Part shown: one piece after another, positions 59,788 through 64,000 of the stretch
Layout of the letters: every line of letters starts with the position of its first letter
How positions within the stretch are numbered: position 1 is the first letter of the stretch
Assembly (NCBI GenBank): GCA_016630905.1
Contig: WBMQ01000011.1
Location: 124,001 to 188,000 of the forward strand
Source of the DNA: Capillidium heterosporum
Lineage: Eukaryota; Entomophthoromycota; Entomophthoromycetes; Entomophthorales; Capillidiaceae
Direction of reading: 5' to 3'
Length of the DNA stretch: 64,000 bases
Program-made: the position numbers and the translations under genes
The notes under the pieces: generated by a model
The model's database searches: none
What the model was told of the DNA's origin: nothing
What the model saw: only the letters and a program-made list of their open reading frames with translations

Positions 59788-62700
59788 ATTATTTAGTGTT
59801 TATGTTTGGAACTATTAATTATTTGGTAGCTGATCCCAAGTTGGAAGTAGTTTTGTGGTAATGTCAAGTCGAGCTTCTGCCCTTATATACCCTTTGTAAC
59901 TTGGCCAAATCTACTTTGGTAAGTTCTTCTACAGTAGCAGAATTAAATAGAGAACTTCCATTTACGTCAATTCGACGATTATTCCTACATCGCTTTCCTC
60001 AATAGTCCATTTCCCAAAAAAGAATTGTCGACTTGGAAAGGCGACCCAAACTGGTGCATGATTTAATTAATTATATATAAAGGCGGTAGCGATTTCTTTA
60101 ACGGGCTGTTGAGCTATTCTTTGGTGTAGAAATGTTATGCTAAAGATATTCCTCGTTTAAACTTTGTAACCACACCCTAAGTGTGTCGACTTCCTAGTCT
60201 ATTTACCGAGAGTCAAGTTGGGATTTTCAACTTGGTCTGCAATTTTAATTTCAGTATTAGAGGAGTCCAATTGATTAGCATTAATTGGACAGAAATTAAA
60301 TCAGGTGCCAAACTTTTGTGACTACCGACCATAAATGGCTAAGTGCTAGTGTTTATAAATAGAAGGTTAATGATAATTTATGATCCAATCATAGAGGCGA
60401 AATAAGGCGGCCAGCCCAAACCGGTTGGTTTAATTTTAGATTCAGGGATTGAGCTTGCTATTTACCAATCTAGAATAGCTATACTGAAATGGTTAAGCGA
60501 AACTAATAACTTTCTAGGTCATAGTGCAAATGTTTTGGGCAGAAGAAAGGAATCCATTAAGAAATGTGATTAATCCTACAGGTCTGTGTCGGACCCAAAT
60601 GTGCTGGAGTGTATTAGTTGCAATAGGTGAAACAATTTGGCGTGGACTGTACGAGTGCTGTTTTGCGTTGCCCCCGTCATCCTTACTCCCATTCGAAGAA
60701 TAGGGTCCATTAAAGTTTAAGCTGCCTTGAAGAAGCTATGAAATCTCTGGCTAGTTCCAATTCCAACTTGTTTTTGGAAACTGGTTTGAAGCTCAAAACC
60801 CATAACCATTACTCATGGAGTATATACTTAAAAGCTTTGCACTAGTGTTATAGGTATATTAATTTTAAGCTTTTATGTTAGAGTACAATATATTAGTACC
60901 CACCTACACTAGATGTTTCGCTTTGGTCTTGTATTTTGCAAAAGCAGCTACCTAGAGTCTAGAAGTGAGGAATGGGCAAGAATCCAGATGTCTTGAAAAA
61001 CGCTAGATTTTCCAAGAAGCTAGAAGTGAGTCAAGGAATTTGGTTCATGCCAAGTTCATATATCTAATCCAAAACACATATGCAGCACTACCAACTCACA
61101 TAACATACGATGTTGGATATTGCTATTGATATGAAGTTGAAGTTTCATACAGACTTTGTAGCATTAGAAGCTTAGATTTCACATTCTAATATTTTGCTGA
61201 GAATTCCAGCGATTACCCGGCTGAGTATACGCTACTTCAAATTTTATATTCGGTGCACTTGGTTGGTGCAATCCAAGCCCAATCAACGTTGAGCTGAACA
61301 AGATATCGACCCAATATATTACCTTCCTAATCCAATATAATAGTTCTAATACTATTAGTAGATCCCCTGGTGACTTTAAATTTCATAGGGCTAAATATAT
61401 TGGCTTTCAAGCTTAAATCACATGTAGTAAAGTTTAGAAGTAAATGGCACTTTACGATGCTGGTGGAAATCTACCTCTATAGCACTCAACTACAGTTTAT
61501 AGAGGCATTTCCGTCGCTTTTTGGCGATATGGTAGCATTGTATGAAACGTATGCCGATACAACGGTTCAAATATATAGGGAGCATTAAATGCTTTTAATA
61601 TATGTGTATAGTTTGATTGTAAACTGCTATCGAACTGTATAGCTACTATCAACATTCATCGGCATAGTATAAATTCAGCTTAATGAGTTGGCTCGCACAC
61701 CTACCTACTTCTAAAAGTATAAAACTTGTATATACTTATATAGGCAGAAATCCGAGAACTGGAGATCTTTAGTTGTAACAGCTTGGGTGTAGATAATAGT
61801 CCGATGGGTTTAATAAAAGTAAGATTTCCAAATACATAGCTATAACGCAACCTACCTAAATGGCAATATGAACTAAAGGTACGGCGGAAAAAGCCATATA
61901 TGCACCACCCAAACTCGGGTAGGGTTGTTACTTTAGTAGGAGCGACCTATCGTTTACAAAGTTTGCCAATATAACGGTAAATGAAAGTCTTACATTCTTT
62001 AAGGACAGCAAGATAATAGCATTTTTCAAACAATTGATGGACGCCATCCACCGCTACACTAAGCGAATCGTACACCATCTCTTCAAGAATATAAACTTTG
62101 ATCTATTTGGGCACATTCAATTCTTTAGGTTGATAATCCCAGTTATACTTGTAGCAATTCTGTCGAAACTTGGGGGAATTTACCGGTTTGCAAGCTAAAA
62201 TACTCTACAAAAATTAGCTATACAAAGTTTTCCCCACAAAAATCTAAAGAATCTAATACTACATAGGGATACAGCATTTGTATGAATACAAATCTAGATT
62301 TTACTACTTTTTTGCAACGTCAACGTAAGGGTTTTATTATAGAGCAAAATACGCTGTCATTAACTGTAAAGATGGCAAGCTTCCAACTACTTTGATCCCG
62401 ACATTTGGTACAAATATAGTGCTATACATTAGAGCGGATATTAACTATATTTTAAATACAGGTAAAAGTAGATGCCCAAGTACATATTAGGTGCTTTACG
62501 GCAGAAGGGCTAGCTTCATCGTGGTGTAGAAGCTGACGTTTTAATTGTCGTTATTTAGCAAGTACACAAAGTTTGTGAAAAGGCTTCGTTTCTGCCTACA
62601 AATCTAAAAATAGCTCGGGTCTACTCTTATCCGATTCAATGGGCACAGTTCAGAAGGCTGAGTTGGAAACGTCTTGAAGAATATTTTGGCTTGGAATTTC

Positions 62701-64000
62701 CCTAGGAATACTAGGGGTTTGCTATGGGATGGCTTTAGAGTGCGTTAAAAATAGATATAGATAGATGCTATAGCACTGCAAAGTATATCCATGAAGTCTT
62801 TTAGTGAAATGGACATTGGGATTTTAGGGCCCATCATCTCTTCCTCCAGCCTAGAATATAACTCGTTTAAAGTTTGTATTCCGATGCACTGGTTTATACT
62901 GCCGTATTAAATGCTACATATGTATCTTAGGTTTTTCGAGTAATAACTAAAGAGCTTGTAATATATTGTATTTATAAAGCACTTTAAAATAAAGCTAGTC
63001 CCTTGCAACGTAATATATATTTGTACGAAGACTAAAAATTAAATTGCAATGCAAGGGTTTCTATCATAACTTAAATCACAGCCTACGTGCGCTCGCTCAA
63101 CAGAAGCGATGGTCTGCCTCCATAATTCCCAGCAATAAATGGACCCAACCTCCAATCGCTAGTTGCAATAGCCTTAAAGGTATGGGAACCCGACCCAACG
63201 ATGTAACTAAGATCAAATTTTAAAAGTGTCCTGGTACTTTTCTATAGTATACATGGTTGCAATATATTGCTTGGAGAACATTTCATATATTGGTATGAAG
63301 ATATAGGAATTTCAATATGGATTCCAACATTCCAATTAATTTGCCTAAACTATCAATAAATTTGGTTATATTATTAGGTAGGTGCTGCACCTCTAAATTC
63401 AAACTTGCAAAATTTAGCCAAGGCTAACTGATCTGTCCTCTCTTACAAGCATTCAATATGGATTAGGCCAACACCCAAATAGCCTATTGCACTACCAAAC
63501 CAAGTAAAAACCAATAGACACGGTTACAAAATATAAAGCTGGAGCTTACCAGCTGCCAACTTTAGCGTCACAACACACAAACCTTTTCAAATAAAAAGCC
63601 CCGCATACGTCTATTAGCTATTAGGATTGGGTAGACTTCTATCGAATCTATAAAGTTTCACATCCATTATCATTTGGAAACGCCAACCTGGCTATCACCC
63701 AAAGCTTCAAAAGCAAAGTTTCCACACTCTAAAAACTAATTTAACCTAATATAATATGTTGTCCGTCAACAATATAAGGAAAATAGTAGTAGCAAAATAA
63801 CTTACCCCCGTCTCTGATTCATTACAGCTTTTATAAATTGACAAATTTGGCTCAAAGTTTTTCCTATCATAAACTTTGGATATGCATGCGATCGCTTCGC
63901 CCTTTTGCTTTTGGGTGTTTCACTTTGAATTATGGATCAGCACAGGATGGATTTTAGGTTTCGTTATTTTGGTTATTGCCGTTATTTCAAAGCTTTCGAA
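59788..64000. other. long gene-poor upstream region
   Basis: More than 4 kb without a supported gene. The first kilobase is probably the promoter of the zinc-finger gene; a long 5' region is common for regulators. The 72-codon frame at 61370-61588 has no domain, splice signals or flanking support. No tRNA, rRNA or repeat recognised. Confidence 0.5.

Noticed and set aside
61370-61588. 72-codon frame in the right-hand desert
   Set aside because: No domain, splice context or base-composition shift.
1-64000. tRNA, rRNA genes and CRISPR arrays
   Set aside because: None found; isolated GGTTCGAA-like words have no cloverleaf context, and the repeats seen are gene duplications.

Overview
The window is nuclear DNA of a fungus, probably an ascomycete or another dikaryan; it cannot be placed more exactly from sequence alone. 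The evidence is AT-rich DNA, short introns (36-68 nt) with GT...AG ends and a CTAAC/CTAAT-like branch site close to the 3' end, and genes for fungal proteins: the ERMES subunit Mdm12, a Gal4-type binding-site signature, a sucrose/maltose-type GPH transporter and a CorA/Alr metal transporter.

Positions 1-39243 are dominated by an array of 14 aldo-keto reductase (AKR, YakC-like) units. The eight left-hand units (1-18437) are all on the minus strand and the six right-hand units (26990-39243) are all on the plus strand, so both halves are transcribed away from a central island at 20-25.6 kb. That island holds a Cdt1-like replication licensing factor, a two-RRM protein and a CorA metal transporter. 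Six AKR genes are intact, four have a one-base frameshift (one of these also runs off the window) and four are decayed. A 5.1-kb, nearly identical inverted repeat (9031-14123 / 26989-32082) links the halves; both of its ends lie inside AKR genes. Most units carry a Gal4-like palindrome CGG-N11-CCG 200-325 bp before the ATG, a second conserved box about 70 bp beyond it and a TATAAATAG box. This suggests co-regulation by one Zn2Cys6 factor. The factor is not encoded in the window.

Positions 39.7-51.1 kb hold ordinary single-copy genes: an Rqt4/ASC-1-type zinc protein, MDM12, a UBA-domain protein, an HDAC8/Hos1-type deacetylase, a SET-MYND methyltransferase, and a GPH sugar transporter that needs a frame change near its 3' end.

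Positions 51.1-64 kb are gene-poor. Two extremely AT-rich blocks (about 51.5-52.56 and 53.28-54.5 kb) look like repeat-induced point mutation and flank a less altered fragment that may be a retroelement relic. A C2H2 zinc-finger regulator at 59.0-59.8 kb is the only clear gene there.
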